64,000 bases of DNA, taken from NCBI GenBank assembly GCA_963675655.1, contig OY776489.1, positions 2,294,001 through 2,358,000 on the forward strand, read 5' to 3'. Each line of letters begins with the position of its first letter. Position 1 is the stretch's first letter. Of the stretch, positions 40,877 through 50,148 are shown piece by piece. The stretch comes from CAXXOK01 sp963675655. GTDB lineage: Bacteria > Bacillota > Clostridia > Christensenellales > Aristaeellaceae. The translations under genes and the position numbers were made by a program. The notes under the pieces are model-generated. The model was not told the origin of the DNA, did no database searches, and saw only the letters and a program-made list of their open reading frames with translations.

Positions 40877-41973
40877 TTGCCGAACCTCCCTGTAAAATCG
40901 GTGGTTGCACAATCATCCAGCGGCAATTTAACCGGTTGGCGTGTCGCGGCGCTGCGATAGATCGCCAGCACCAGCTCCAGCGCGCGCAGCCCGGCTTCGC
41001 CGTCCACGTAGGGCTTACGATCCTGCAAAATAGCTTGCGCCACGTCCGCATATAGCGGGCGGTGGCCAAACCCGTATACGTTTGGCGGGTTTTCACCAAA
41101 TTCCATTTTGATGGTGGCGGGGTCGCCGCGGCCGTCGCGGAAATCCCATTCTTCAATAATATTAACGCTCTTGCCACCGGCTTTTACCGTACCGTCTTGC
41201 CCAAAGAGGTAGAGCGTCTCTTCTAAATTATGTGGGTAAACGTTGGTAGTGCCTTCGATAATACCATAAGCGCCGTTGCCGAAATGCACCAGCGCCATGC
41301 CCGTGTCTTCGGCCTGTATATAAGGATGATCCAAATTATCGGTATAGGCGATTACCTCGTCAACATCGTCGCCCATCATCCAGCGAAGCAGGTCGATGCT
41401 GTGGATGCATTGGTTCATCAGCGTACCGCCGTCCTGCTCCCAGGTGCCGCGCCACGGTGCCTGCTCGTAATAAGAAGGTCCGCGGTTCCAGCGTACATGC
41501 GCCGCACCATGCAGCATACGGCCAAACCGCTTTTCATCCACAGCGGTGCGGATTTTCTGGATGGACTTATTAAACCGGTTCTGGTGACAGGCGCAAAGCT
41601 TTACACCCGCTTCCTGTGCGGCAGTAATCAACGCGCGTCCGTCCGCCATACTGAGCGCCAAGGGTTTTTCAATAATGACGCTTGCACCTGCGTGGATGCA
41701 ATCCAGCCCGATGGCGGCATGTTTGCCGCTTTCGGTTGCGACGGCGACCAACTGGGGTTTCACTTCGGCAAGCATTTGGCGGTAATCCGTATAGCGTGCA
41801 ATTTTACTTTTTGCGGTAGTAGATAATTGCTCCAGAACTGTTTCCATACGCGCTGGGTCTATATCGCATATGGCGCAAAATTCAAGCGTATCCTCGTTAT
41901 GGCATACGGCAGCCACATGGTTGGGCGCAATGCGGCCGCAACCGATTAAAGCATAGCGGAGCCGTTGGCTCAT
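40873..41973 (-). CDS. Gfo/Idh/MocA oxidoreductase (WbpB/WlbA-like)
   Basis: NAD-dependent sugar dehydrogenase of 366 residues. The Rossmann start is YALIGCGRIAPNHVAAV (residues 7-23); IEKPLALS carries the family EKP motif; HQNRFN and GGTLMNQCIHSIDLLRWMMG (about residues 176-195) form the sugar site. Close relatives oxidise C3 of UDP-GlcNAcA as the step before transamination. It lies 15 bases after the UDP-sugar 6-dehydrogenase, which agrees with that pathway. A different sugar substrate remains possible. Confidence 0.87.
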   Translation of the reverse strand: MSQRLRYALIGCGRIAPNHVAAVCHNEDTLEFCAICDIDPARMETVLEQLSTTAKSKIARYTDYRQMLAEVKPQLVAVATESGKHAAIGLDCIHAGASVIIEKPLALSMADGRALITAAQEAGVKLCACHQNRFNKSIQKIRTAVDEKRFGRMLHGAAHVRWNRGPSYYEQAPWRGTWEQDGGTLMNQCIHSIDLLRWMMGDDVDEVIAYTDNLDHPYIQAEDTGMALVHFGNGAYGIIEGTTNVYPHNLEETLYLFGQDGTVKAGGKSVNIIEEWDFRDGRGDPATIKMEFGENPPNVYGFGHRPLYADVAQAILQDRKPYVDGEAGLRALELVLAIYRSAATRQPVKLPLDDCATTDFTGRFGK

Positions 41974-41988
41974 TTCCGGGTAGCCTCC

Positions 41989-43296
41989 TTACAGTACGCG
42001 GATGTTATCGCGTTTCTCAACGTTCTTCATCGCGTTTTTGGTGTCAAAAACAATCGGGGCGTGCATAGCGACAAAATCATAGTCGATGGTGGTATGCGCC
42101 GTTGTTACCATGACCAGATCGCTGTTTTCCAGCGCATCGGCTGTTAAGGCCGGTATGCCGGATACCACTTCGCCCTCAAACTTATATTGGGGAACAAAGG
42201 GATCAAAATAAGTTACCTGCGCGCCGTTTGCCTTGAGGCACTTAATCACCCGCAGGGCAGGGCTTTCACGGTAATCGTCTATATTTTGCTTATAGGCAAC
42301 GCCCAGTACCAGCACATTCGCGCCGTTCAGCGCTTTTTTATGCTCGTTGAGCACTTTCATAGCACGCTGGCAGCAATATTCCGGCATCCGGTCGTTGATT
42401 ATCATGCTGGACTCGATCATAGAGGTATGAAAACCATACTCGCGCGCTTTCCAACTGAGGTAATATGGGTCCAGCGGAATGCAGTGTCCGCCCAAACCGG
42501 GACCGGGATAGAAAGCCTGAAAGCCGTAGGGCTTGCTCTTGGCGGCTTCTATCACTTCCCAAATATTGATACCCATGCGTTCGGTTAGCATCGCCAGCTC
42601 GTTAATCAGGCCGATGTTCACGTTGCGGTAGGTGTTTTCGAGGATTTTTTCCATTTCCGCCACGGCAGGGGAGGAAACGCGGTGTACGGGCGCTTCCAAT
42701 ACCGCCTCATATAGGGTGGCGGCAATATCGGTACACTCGGGGGTGTAACCGCCCACCACCTTGGGGGTGTTACGGGTTTTGTAATACGCGTTGCCGGGGT
42801 CTACGCGTTCCGGGGAGAATGCGAGGTAAAAATCCACGCCGCAGACAAATCCACTCTTTTCCAGAATGGGGCGCAACAGCTCCTCAGTCGTACCAGGGTA
42901 GGTGGTAGACTCCAGCACAATCAGCATATCCTTATGCATGTAAGGGGTGATGCTTTCGGCGGAAGCACGCACATAGCTAATATCCGGCTGTTGGTGTTCG
43001 TCCAGCGGTGTAGGCACCGCAATGCAGACGCAATCACAGCTGGCTACAGAAGCAAAATCCGTAGTAGCTTTTAAATGTCCACTGGCGACAATGGATTCCA
43101 AATCCTGATTCACAACGTCGCCAATGTAGTTATGGCCGCGATTGACCATATCCACCTTTTCTTCCTGTACGTCAAAACCGATAACGTAAAAGCCCGCCTT
43201 GGCTTTTTCTACTGCCAGCGGAAGCCCCACATAACCCAGGCCTACGACGCCAAGCGTTACGCTACGATCCTTAATCTTCTGCTTGAGCATGGACAT
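41989..43296 (-). CDS. Nucleotide sugar 6-dehydrogenase (WbpA-like, UDP-GlcNAc type)
   Basis: Oxidises C6 of a UDP-sugar to the uronic acid in two NAD-dependent steps. The protein of 435 residues has VGLGYVGLPLAVEKAKAG (residues about 18-35), VPTPLDE, LESTTYPGTTEE, FSPERVDPGN, ENTYRNVNIGLINELAML, and the catalytic Cys in GPGLGGHCIPLDPYYLSWKA. This pattern fits WbpA/WecC-like UDP-N-acetylhexosamine dehydrogenases more than Ugd. It heads a three-gene operon with AAAGGAG before the ATG. Confidence 0.9.
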   Translation of the reverse strand: MSMLKQKIKDRSVTLGVVGLGYVGLPLAVEKAKAGFYVIGFDVQEEKVDMVNRGHNYIGDVVNQDLESIVASGHLKATTDFASVASCDCVCIAVPTPLDEHQQPDISYVRASAESITPYMHKDMLIVLESTTYPGTTEELLRPILEKSGFVCGVDFYLAFSPERVDPGNAYYKTRNTPKVVGGYTPECTDIAATLYEAVLEAPVHRVSSPAVAEMEKILENTYRNVNIGLINELAMLTERMGINIWEVIEAAKSKPYGFQAFYPGPGLGGHCIPLDPYYLSWKAREYGFHTSMIESSMIINDRMPEYCCQRAMKVLNEHKKALNGANVLVLGVAYKQNIDDYRESPALRVIKCLKANGAQVTYFDPFVPQYKFEGEVVSGIPALTADALENSDLVMVTTAHTTIDYDFVAMHAPIVFDTKNAMKNVEKRDNIRVL

Positions 43297-43460
43297 AGCT
43301 CTTCTCCTTTATTCAATGCCTGTTTATATACCGGCATGGTGATTGCGCAAAAGAACCCAAGCGTAAGCATGCGGGTTCAGAACCTGTTTATCATACTTCA
43401 AAAAACGCCGGAATGTCAATGTTTCGCTGTAAACAGTATGTGGGAATAAGACGGGTAGAA

Positions 43461-44435
43461 TCAAGACGCCGATGGAATGGCGCAACCGGGAATCCAAATA
43501 TATTTTTCGTTTTGAATTGTATAGGCAAGCGTATCTGTAGATTGCCCGGAGGCCAGCAACAATGCCAGGTCAAATGCTGCGTTTCCCTGCCCGATTGCGT
43601 CGTTGAGCACCGTGCCCAGCAGCGTTTTCTGCGCAAGCGCCTCCATGGCTTGCCGGGTTGCATCCACGCCCACCACCGGCATGTATAGGTCCCCGGTAAA
43701 ATAACCGGCAGCTTTGAGCGCGTCAATAGCGCCTAATGCCATATCATCATTGTTGGAAATGACGCATTCAATCTTACTGCCAAACTCGTTTAAAAATGCG
43801 GCCATCGCTTCCTGCCCCTTTGCACGCTCCCAGTGCGCATCCTCCTCGGCAAGCTTTTCCAGGGTGAAACCGGCATCCTGAATTGCCCGAATGGAGTACA
43901 ACGTGCGTAATTCAGCATCCTGATGTCCCAGCTCGCCTTTGAGTAAAATGTATTGGATGATTCCATCCCCGTTTGCATCCGCTTCCGGGTGTGTGTGAAA
44001 GTAATCGGCAATCAGCTGCCCACAGAGGGTGCCTAATTCCTTTGGATCGGTACCGACGTAATAGGCTTTATCATACAGGCAAAGGTCCTCATACAGCGGC
44101 TCGCGGTTAAAAAACACGATGGGCGTATCGTAATGCATGGCAAGCCCGATCAGGTAAACGGCGGCAGTGCGGTCTACCGCATTCACAATAACCGCATCCA
44201 CGCCGGAGGCTAATTGCTGCTGCAACTGGCTGTTTTGCGTGTTTTGATTGTTTTCTGCGTTGAGCACCGTAAGCGTCACGGCGCCGACAGCCCTGTCTTC
44301 CACCTGAGAAATTACACTGGCGATAAAAGTATCCTGCGAGTTATAGGCTAAAAAGGCAATGTTAGGTTCTTCTGCGGTTGCCGAGGAATAGAGCAGACAG
44401 CAGAACAGCAGTGTGAGGAGCAGTCGTTTTTTCAT
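43461..44435 (-). CDS. MglB-like sugar-binding protein of the sensory operon
   Basis: Exported sugar-binding protein of 324 residues with a signal peptide (MKKRLLLTLLFCCLLYSSA, then TAEE). It resembles the galactose/glucose-binding protein: NSQDTFIASVI, ASGVDAVIVNAVDR, IVFFNREP, a calcium-loop-like DANGDGIIQY (residues about 154-163), SNNDDMALGAIDALKAAGY and VVGVDATRQAMEAL. It is the last of four genes with the YesN-like regulator, the kinase and a second binding protein, not with the permease. I infer a sensing or scavenging role feeding the kinase. It lies 16 bases after the previous gene. Confidence 0.87.
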   Translation of the reverse strand: MKKRLLLTLLFCCLLYSSATAEEPNIAFLAYNSQDTFIASVISQVEDRAVGAVTLTVLNAENNQNTQNSQLQQQLASGVDAVIVNAVDRTAAVYLIGLAMHYDTPIVFFNREPLYEDLCLYDKAYYVGTDPKELGTLCGQLIADYFHTHPEADANGDGIIQYILLKGELGHQDAELRTLYSIRAIQDAGFTLEKLAEEDAHWERAKGQEAMAAFLNEFGSKIECVISNNDDMALGAIDALKAAGYFTGDLYMPVVGVDATRQAMEALAQKTLLGTVLNDAIGQGNAAFDLALLLASGQSTDTLAYTIQNEKYIWIPGCAIPSAS

Positions 44436-44451
44436 GTTTATGTTCCTTTCC

Positions 44452-45336
44452 CTATTGCAGCAGCGGGAAAACGATATTTACATTTTCCGGTAAATACATT
44501 TCATCCCTCGTGATCATGGCGGCGGCAACGTGAATGGTGCGGACGGCATTTTCATTTTGGCATACCCGCTGCGCTGTTTGCAGTGCCCGGTATCCTACGG
44601 TATAGGGGCGAAGCAGCAGCATCCCCTGTATCATCCCGGTTTCCAGATCGTCGGCGCGGCTATCGCCCGTGTCATAGCAAAAAAACGGTGTACCGGCGGG
44701 TATAATACCTGATTCTTTTAAACCTAGTATTGTCTTGGCGCTTGTGCTGTCCAGCGCGATAATCGCGTCCCCGTCTTGCGCACCGGCGGCATCAGCTGGG
44801 AATTGCAATCTCAGCACATCCCCCTGCCATTTTTCAAGAATTGCGCTGTACAAATCTTCGTTGCCGCTTCCGGCCAGCAACAGTCTACCGCTGCCATAGG
44901 CGGAGGCAGCATCGATAAAAGCGTCGGCATTTGCGGCTGTATCGTTTAGTATAGCGCAATCGCCCAGATCGTTCCCCAGCGTGACGGTTAGAATATTATT
45001 GGCCTGCAAAGCAGAAACCCATACAGCCGTTGCATCTATATCGTCTATAAAAAGTATCGCGGCGATCGTTTCACCGTTATGCAGTTCCTCTGCTAACGCT
45101 TGCGGGTCGGCGGCGTTGATGGTTTGAATGGTTAAATCGGCATTAAGGTATTCGGCTGCGTCCAAAGCACCCTGTTTGATTTGCAGGTAAAGCGAGCCGG
45201 TTTCGTTTGCTGTCAGCAAAGCAACATGGCAGGAGCTTTCCGGTGTGGTGCGTTGGGTATCACTGGCTGTGATAGAAAGCATGAGTAGAGCAACGGCGGT
45301 TAGACAAATAAAAATGAGCAGCCATAGTTTCTTCAT
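44452..45336 (-). CDS. Membrane-anchored substrate-binding protein (XylFII-like sensor)
   Basis: Periplasmic-binding-type protein of 294 residues, held by one N-terminal membrane segment (residues 3-24, LWLLIFICLTAVALLMLSIT) with no clear cleavage site. The binding domain shows HVALLTANETGSLYLQIKQG, LFIDDIDATA and FCYDTGDSRADDLETGMIQG. Its start overlaps the kinase stop (ATGA). The arrangement equals the XylFII-LytS-YesN three-component system of Clostridium, where a membrane-bound binding protein delivers the sugar signal to the LytS kinase. It is far from the MglB-like proteins in sequence. Confidence 0.85.
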   Translation of the reverse strand: MKKLWLLIFICLTAVALLMLSITASDTQRTTPESSCHVALLTANETGSLYLQIKQGALDAAEYLNADLTIQTINAADPQALAEELHNGETIAAILFIDDIDATAVWVSALQANNILTVTLGNDLGDCAILNDTAANADAFIDAASAYGSGRLLLAGSGNEDLYSAILEKWQGDVLRLQFPADAAGAQDGDAIIALDSTSAKTILGLKESGIIPAGTPFFCYDTGDSRADDLETGMIQGMLLLRPYTVGYRALQTAQRVCQNENAVRTIHVAAAMITRDEMYLPENVNIVFPLLQ

Positions 45337-47078
45337 TCCGACACCTCCAGGTGGAGGGGGAGGCGAGCGTATACGATGGTGCCTTCCTCCTCAACGCTGT
45401 GTATGGTTAGCCCGTATTGGCTGCCGCAAATCAACTGGATGCGTTCGTGAACGTTTTTTAGCCCAATGCCGCTTTTGCCGGGCGGCATCTGCAAAAGGCT
45501 ATCCACTTTTTCCGGCGGCATACCTACGCCGTCATCCTTTACGCAAAATATCAGCGCGCTTGGCGACATGTATGCCGAAACGGTAATATGCAGCTCGTCA
45601 TTCAGCGTCTGGTCAAATCCATGGGAAATGGCATTCTCCACCAATGGCTGAATGATCAGTTTAATGGTCTGCTCATTCCGGGCGGCTTCCTCCATGGTGA
45701 TTTCATAGGTGAACTTTTCTTTAAACCGCATTTTTTGAATAATCAGATAATTGCGTACGTGCTCCAGCTCTTCATGCACGAAGATGGTTGGTCGGCCTTT
45801 GCTAATGGAAATACGGAATAACCGGGCCAGCGCCGAAACCATGGTGATTGCCTCGCGGCTTTTACCGCGCTCCTCCATCCAGATGATCGAATCCAGCGTG
45901 TTGTATAAAAAGTGCGGGTTGATTTGCGCCTGTAATGCGTTAAGTTCGTACAGGCGCTTCTTTTCCTGCTCCTGCACAACCTGATCCATCAGCATGCGGA
46001 TACGCGCGAGCATGTGGTTGAAAGCGACCGATACGGCGCGAATCTCTGTATAGCTGCGTTCGCTGATGGTAACGGATAAATCGCCGGCTTCCACCTTTTG
46101 CATTTTATGTTCCAAATGAAGAATTGGCTTGGTTACGCTGTGTGCGATCAACGATGCGGGGATGAGCGAAAGCAGCGCCGCACAGAGAATAACAACGGCG
46201 ATGATGCGTTTGAAAGCACTTTGCAGCTGTGATATCTCATCAAAATAGGCAACACCAACAAGCCGCCACCTTGTGTTGGACAACGAGGTGATAATCAAAG
46301 CCCGGGCGCGGCCATCGGCATGATCGCTGGTATTGCCAAGTACTTGGCTGACTGCCGCAGAGGTATCCTCCTGCGCCAGATCACTGTATAGCATTTGGAT
46401 GCGTGGATGGAAAATAATCTGATTATTCTCATCCAGTATATATAGGTAGCCACTGGTGGAAAGGCTGGTGTCCTCCGTCAATTCGCTGAAAGCGCTGTAA
46501 CTAACATCCATCAGCAGTACGCCCGTTTGCTGCTCGCCTGCATCATCGTAATAATAAAAGGCATGGGATAGTGTAATAATAAAACTGCGCTGATCGCCAA
46601 AGAGCGATTCCACGTGTGGCGAGGAAAAGTAGGTGGACGCGCCCTGCCATAACAAGGCTTTTTGAAACCATTCCGCTGTGCGCACGGTGGCGGGCGGTTC
46701 GTTTAAAGCCCCGCCTGTCGTATATAGGGCGGAACCGTCTGCGGCAAAAACGGCGATTGTGGTAATGTCGTTATTGCTTTCCTTGAGGAAATCCACATGC
46801 TGCCGCCAAGCGTCATCGTTCTGCGTGCCGATGGTATCCGATATGGCGGCAGCTGTGTAATTGAGAGTGCTCAGCAGACTGCTAACATAAATGTCTACAC
46901 TGCCTGCACTTTGCAGCACAGTTTCACGCGTGCGATCAATCGCGTTTTGCATCAGCAGATTGGAGGTGCTGGGCAGCACCGCGGCGACGATGAATGCCAG
47001 AATGAGGCTGATACAGGCGATGAAAGAAATCAGCAGCGTTGTTTGCAGGCTTTGGCTCCGCTTTACGAATCTGCGCAA
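45333..47078 (-). CDS. LytS/YesM-type sensor histidine kinase
   Basis: Membrane sensor of 581 residues. Transmembrane segment 1 is at about residues 14-36, followed by an extracellular Cache-like sensor domain (to about 285), transmembrane segment 2 (about 287-310), a HAMP region (VEAGDLSVTISERSYTEI) and the His_kinase domain with the phosphorylated His in QAQINPHFLYNTLDS. The ATPase part has VENAISHGFDQ, KDDGVGMPPE and GIGLKNVHERI. Translation starts at a TTG at 47078 with GGGGGC upstream, inside the end of the regulator gene (16-base overlap). It should signal to the YesN-like protein and receive input from the binding proteins that follow. Confidence 0.93.
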   Translation of the reverse strand: MRRFVKRSQSLQTTLLISFIACISLILAFIVAAVLPSTSNLLMQNAIDRTRETVLQSAGSVDIYVSSLLSTLNYTAAAISDTIGTQNDDAWRQHVDFLKESNNDITTIAVFAADGSALYTTGGALNEPPATVRTAEWFQKALLWQGASTYFSSPHVESLFGDQRSFIITLSHAFYYYDDAGEQQTGVLLMDVSYSAFSELTEDTSLSTSGYLYILDENNQIIFHPRIQMLYSDLAQEDTSAAVSQVLGNTSDHADGRARALIITSLSNTRWRLVGVAYFDEISQLQSAFKRIIAVVILCAALLSLIPASLIAHSVTKPILHLEHKMQKVEAGDLSVTISERSYTEIRAVSVAFNHMLARIRMLMDQVVQEQEKKRLYELNALQAQINPHFLYNTLDSIIWMEERGKSREAITMVSALARLFRISISKGRPTIFVHEELEHVRNYLIIQKMRFKEKFTYEITMEEAARNEQTIKLIIQPLVENAISHGFDQTLNDELHITVSAYMSPSALIFCVKDDGVGMPPEKVDSLLQMPPGKSGIGLKNVHERIQLICGSQYGLTIHSVEEEGTIVYARLPLHLEVSE

Positions 47079-48697
47079 TCTTGCTGCCCCCGTTTCCTGC
47101 GCGCCTGCGACGGCGATATGCCAAAATGTTTTTTAAATGCGTAGCTGAAATAGCTGGGGTCGGGGATGCCCACCGCCTGCGCTACCTCCGCAGTTTTCTC
47201 CATGCCAATGGCCAGCAAGGTCATGGCCTTGTCCATGCGCAAATGCACCAGATACTGGTGAAAGGTTTTGCCGGTTTCCCGTTTAAACAGCACACTGAAA
47301 TAACTGGTGGAAATGTGCAGCTGCCGGCAGATGGCTTCAATGCTCATATCTTCCTGATCGTACTGCGCAATCAGTATTTCAGTCGCCTGATTAATCAGCT
47401 TTTGGCTGCTACTAACCCGGCTGATATCGATGGCGCGAATCAATGCGTCGCAATAGTCGTACAACAATTGCCGCGCCTGCTGTACCGGCGGGCAGTGCAG
47501 CAACGCATCCAGCGTTTTTTCAAAACTATCGGGTTCCTCTTCCGATTCAGTCACGATGTCCCGTGCCCTACGCATCAGGGTGACGCAAACGTCTATCATG
47601 TATGTGCGGTACATGCGTGGGGTTGGCTTGGACTGCACCAACGCATCCAGCAAATCATCAATCAGCTTTTTGCATTCTTCATGGTTATAGGTTTTCAGGG
47701 CGTTAGCCAGCGCACGCAGCGTTTGCGGGTCGGCGACCGGCTCCTGACGGTCATGGTCCGCAAGGCCGGTAACACAAACCACCTGACCATCCGCCAGAAT
47801 GCTGCTTTGATCCAGCGCGGAAAGCGCTTGCTTGGCGCAGAGATTTAGCTGATCCAGACGGCCGCAGGGTGCGCCGACTCCGACATATACTTTGGTAGAC
47901 AGGTAATGCTCAATGTTTTTCTGTGTTTCTTCCAATACAGTTAACACACCGGCAAATTCTGCGTCATCTGCGGATGGCAACAGGAATAAGATGCCGATTT
48001 CGTCGTTATTGTGATGGAAAAAATGCGCTTTATGCCTGCGCAGCAGCACATCGTGTGCAATATTTTGTATGGCGACCCATAGCAAATCGGGGTCCTCAAT
48101 CGCGCCTTGCGGGGCATGCCTGCCGTTTCCGGCTACCCGCAGCAACGCTACAACGTAATGCGCCGCTTCCAGCTCGACGGAATAGCGCTGTGCAGCGCGA
48201 AGAGCCGCATCCACAGGCATGGCTCCGGATACCAGCGAGGACAGCATCATATCGCGTAGCAACGGCAAGCTGGTTTGAAAATGCTGCTTGAGCATCGTCA
48301 GATTTCTCCGCTGATCGAACTCTTCATCCAGCGTTTTTCGGATATTGGTGAGAATTTTGGTAAATTCAATAGAGGTAATCGGCTTTAACAAATAGCGCAT
48401 ACTATTGATTTCGATGGCTTGCTGGGCGTACTCAAAATCATCATACCCACTCAATATAATGAAGTGCGCCATCGGCAATATTTTTTTCATCTCGCGGCAC
48501 ATGGTGATGCCGTCCATCAGCGGCATGCGAATGTCGGTAATGACCACGTCAGGGTTGAGCGCTTCGCAAATCTGCAAAGCCTCAATTCCGTTTTCCGCTT
48601 CGCCGACGACCTGAAAACCCAGTTCCTCAAAATGGATGATCTCCTGCAGGCCTTCGCGAATGTCGGATTCATCATCAACAAGCATCAGATTGTACAT
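47063..48697 (-). CDS. YesN-like response regulator (receiver plus AraC DNA-binding domain)
   Basis: Transcription factor of 544 residues. The receiver domain is at 1-120 (MYNLMLVDDESDIREGLQEI; phosphorylated Asp in VVITDIRMPLMDG). A long middle domain follows (about 150-430), then the C-terminal AraC double helix-turn-helix (ICRQLHISTSYFSVLFKRET and AVGIPDPSYFSYAFKKHFG, with SPSQARRKR). The start at 48697 is chosen since GGAGG lies eight bases before it; the ATG at 48712 contains that site. It is divergent from the Mgl-type importer and most likely activates it. Confidence 0.93.
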   Translation of the reverse strand: MYNLMLVDDESDIREGLQEIIHFEELGFQVVGEAENGIEALQICEALNPDVVITDIRMPLMDGITMCREMKKILPMAHFIILSGYDDFEYAQQAIEINSMRYLLKPITSIEFTKILTNIRKTLDEEFDQRRNLTMLKQHFQTSLPLLRDMMLSSLVSGAMPVDAALRAAQRYSVELEAAHYVVALLRVAGNGRHAPQGAIEDPDLLWVAIQNIAHDVLLRRHKAHFFHHNNDEIGILFLLPSADDAEFAGVLTVLEETQKNIEHYLSTKVYVGVGAPCGRLDQLNLCAKQALSALDQSSILADGQVVCVTGLADHDRQEPVADPQTLRALANALKTYNHEECKKLIDDLLDALVQSKPTPRMYRTYMIDVCVTLMRRARDIVTESEEEPDSFEKTLDALLHCPPVQQARQLLYDYCDALIRAIDISRVSSSQKLINQATEILIAQYDQEDMSIEAICRQLHISTSYFSVLFKRETGKTFHQYLVHLRMDKAMTLLAIGMEKTAEVAQAVGIPDPSYFSYAFKKHFGISPSQARRKRGQQDCADS

Positions 48698-48824
48698 TTT
48701 TACGTCCTCCATGCATAATAGTGTACCCTAATTTTTGTATCATTTGCAATATTCGTTAATAAAGAAAATAGGAATTCTACAATTGTCAGTCGGAAAACGA
48801 ATGTCATGATTGGTCGATAAACGC

Positions 48825-48830
48825 TATAAT
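48825..48830 (+). promoter_or_regulatory. Likely -10 box of the mglBAC-type operon
   Basis: TATAAT 54 bases before the mglB start. At 17 bases upstream stands only TGTCAT, a poor -35, as expected for a promoter that needs an activator such as the divergent YesN-like protein. Confidence 0.45.
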
Positions 48831-48883
48831 AAGGCAAATGCGATATGCGTATTGCATAAATTGAACGAGGAGAGGTTAATTAA

Positions 48884-49951
48884 ATGAAGAAGATTCTTTC
48901 TCTTGCCCTGGCTTTGGCTATGCTGCTTACCTTCGGCGTAAGCGCAAGCGCAGAAAACGACACGTACGTATTCTGGTATACATTCAGCGACGTTTATCTG
49001 TCCAGCGTACGTTCCGCTTTGGATGACGCGCTGTCTGCCAAGGGCCTGAACTTTGTGGATCAGGATGCTAATGCGACACAGCAGACGCAGACGGATCAGA
49101 TTAGCACGGCAATCGCCAGCGGTGCCAGCCTGTTGGCGGTTAACATTTGCGAGACCGGCGCAGACGGCATTGCCCAGAACGTTGTGGACAACGCCAAAGC
49201 TGCGGGCATTCCGTTGGTATTCTTCAACCGCTCGGTAAGCGAAGCAGTTGTTACCAGCTATGATAAGTGCGTATTCGTAGGCACCAACTACGAGCAGGCC
49301 GGCATCATGCAGGGTAAAATGATTGGCCAGTATGTTGTGGACAACTATGATGCAATCGACTTAAACGGCGACGGCGTCATCTCCTACGTAATGTTCAAAG
49401 GCGACGAATCCAACCAGGAAGCCATCGCGCGCACCAAGTACGGCGTAGAAGACGCTAACACCGTACTGACTGCCGCCGGCAAACCCGAACTGGCTTTCTA
49501 CGATGAGAGCAACGACAATAAATACCTTGTTGACCAAAATGGCACATGGTCCAACCAGGCTTCCTTCGAATACATGCAGACCATTCTGGCGCAGTATAAC
49601 GAAGCCAACGGCAACATGGTTGAACTGGTTATCTGCAACAACGACGACATGGCGCTGGGCGCTGTGAACGCGTTGACCAACGCTGGCTACAACACCGGCG
49701 TGGAAGGCGATAAAGTGATCCCCGTATTCGGCGTTGATGCGACCGATACCGCCAAAGAGCTGATTGCGACAGGCCGTATGACCGGAACCATCAAGCAGGA
49801 TGCGGTTGGTATGGCGGACGCCATTGCGACCATCGCCACCAACATCATTGCTGGTGAAGACAAGTTCGCAAACCTCAACGAGAGCTATGAGATCGTAGAC
49901 AATTGGAAGGTTAACATTCCTTACGCTGTTTACACCGGCGAAGCCGAATAA
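48884..49951 (+). CDS. mglB: Galactose/glucose-type sugar-binding protein of ABC transporter
   Basis: Exported binding protein of 355 residues with a signal peptide (MKKILSLALALAMLLTFGVS, then ASAEN; AXA cleavage). Marks of the MglB family are VFWYTFSDVYLSSV, IVFFNRS-like VFFNRSV, the calcium loop DLNGDGVISY (residues about 161-170), CNNDDMALGAVNAL and VFGVDATDTAKEL. It delivers sugar to the MglA/MglC-like proteins encoded downstream. GAGGAG precedes the ATG. A strong hairpin after the gene (49974-49998) should keep its expression above that of the transporter genes. Confidence 0.92.
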   Translation: MKKILSLALALAMLLTFGVSASAENDTYVFWYTFSDVYLSSVRSALDDALSAKGLNFVDQDANATQQTQTDQISTAIASGASLLAVNICETGADGIAQNVVDNAKAAGIPLVFFNRSVSEAVVTSYDKCVFVGTNYEQAGIMQGKMIGQYVVDNYDAIDLNGDGVISYVMFKGDESNQEAIARTKYGVEDANTVLTAAGKPELAFYDESNDNKYLVDQNGTWSNQASFEYMQTILAQYNEANGNMVELVICNNDDMALGAVNALTNAGYNTGVEGDKVIPVFGVDATDTAKELIATGRMTGTIKQDAVGMADAIATIATNIIAGEDKFANLNESYEIVDNWKVNIPYAVYTGEAE

Positions 49952-49973
49952 GCAGACAGGCGAATGCTTCGGA

Positions 49974-49998
49974 GGGAGGGGCGGAAAACGTCCCTCCC
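49974..49998 (+). terminator. Attenuating hairpin after mglB
   Basis: GGGAGGG (49974-49980) pairs with CCCTCCC (49992-49998), extended inward by three pairs around GAAAA. It is followed by CCCAAAATTT rather than a T-run, so it probably stabilises or partly terminates the mglB transcript. The gap 49952-50148 holds nothing else supported. Confidence 0.55.
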
Positions 49999-50148
49999 CC
50001 CAAAATTTAACAGTTGACAACGGATGCATGACGCGATCATGGTACCGTTGTTATTGGCTGTTCTACATAACCGCAAACGGGATGAGCGTATCAGGGCGTG
50101 CCGGTTTCGCACGCCGCGAAATGGATGATGCGGAAAGGGGGACCACGG

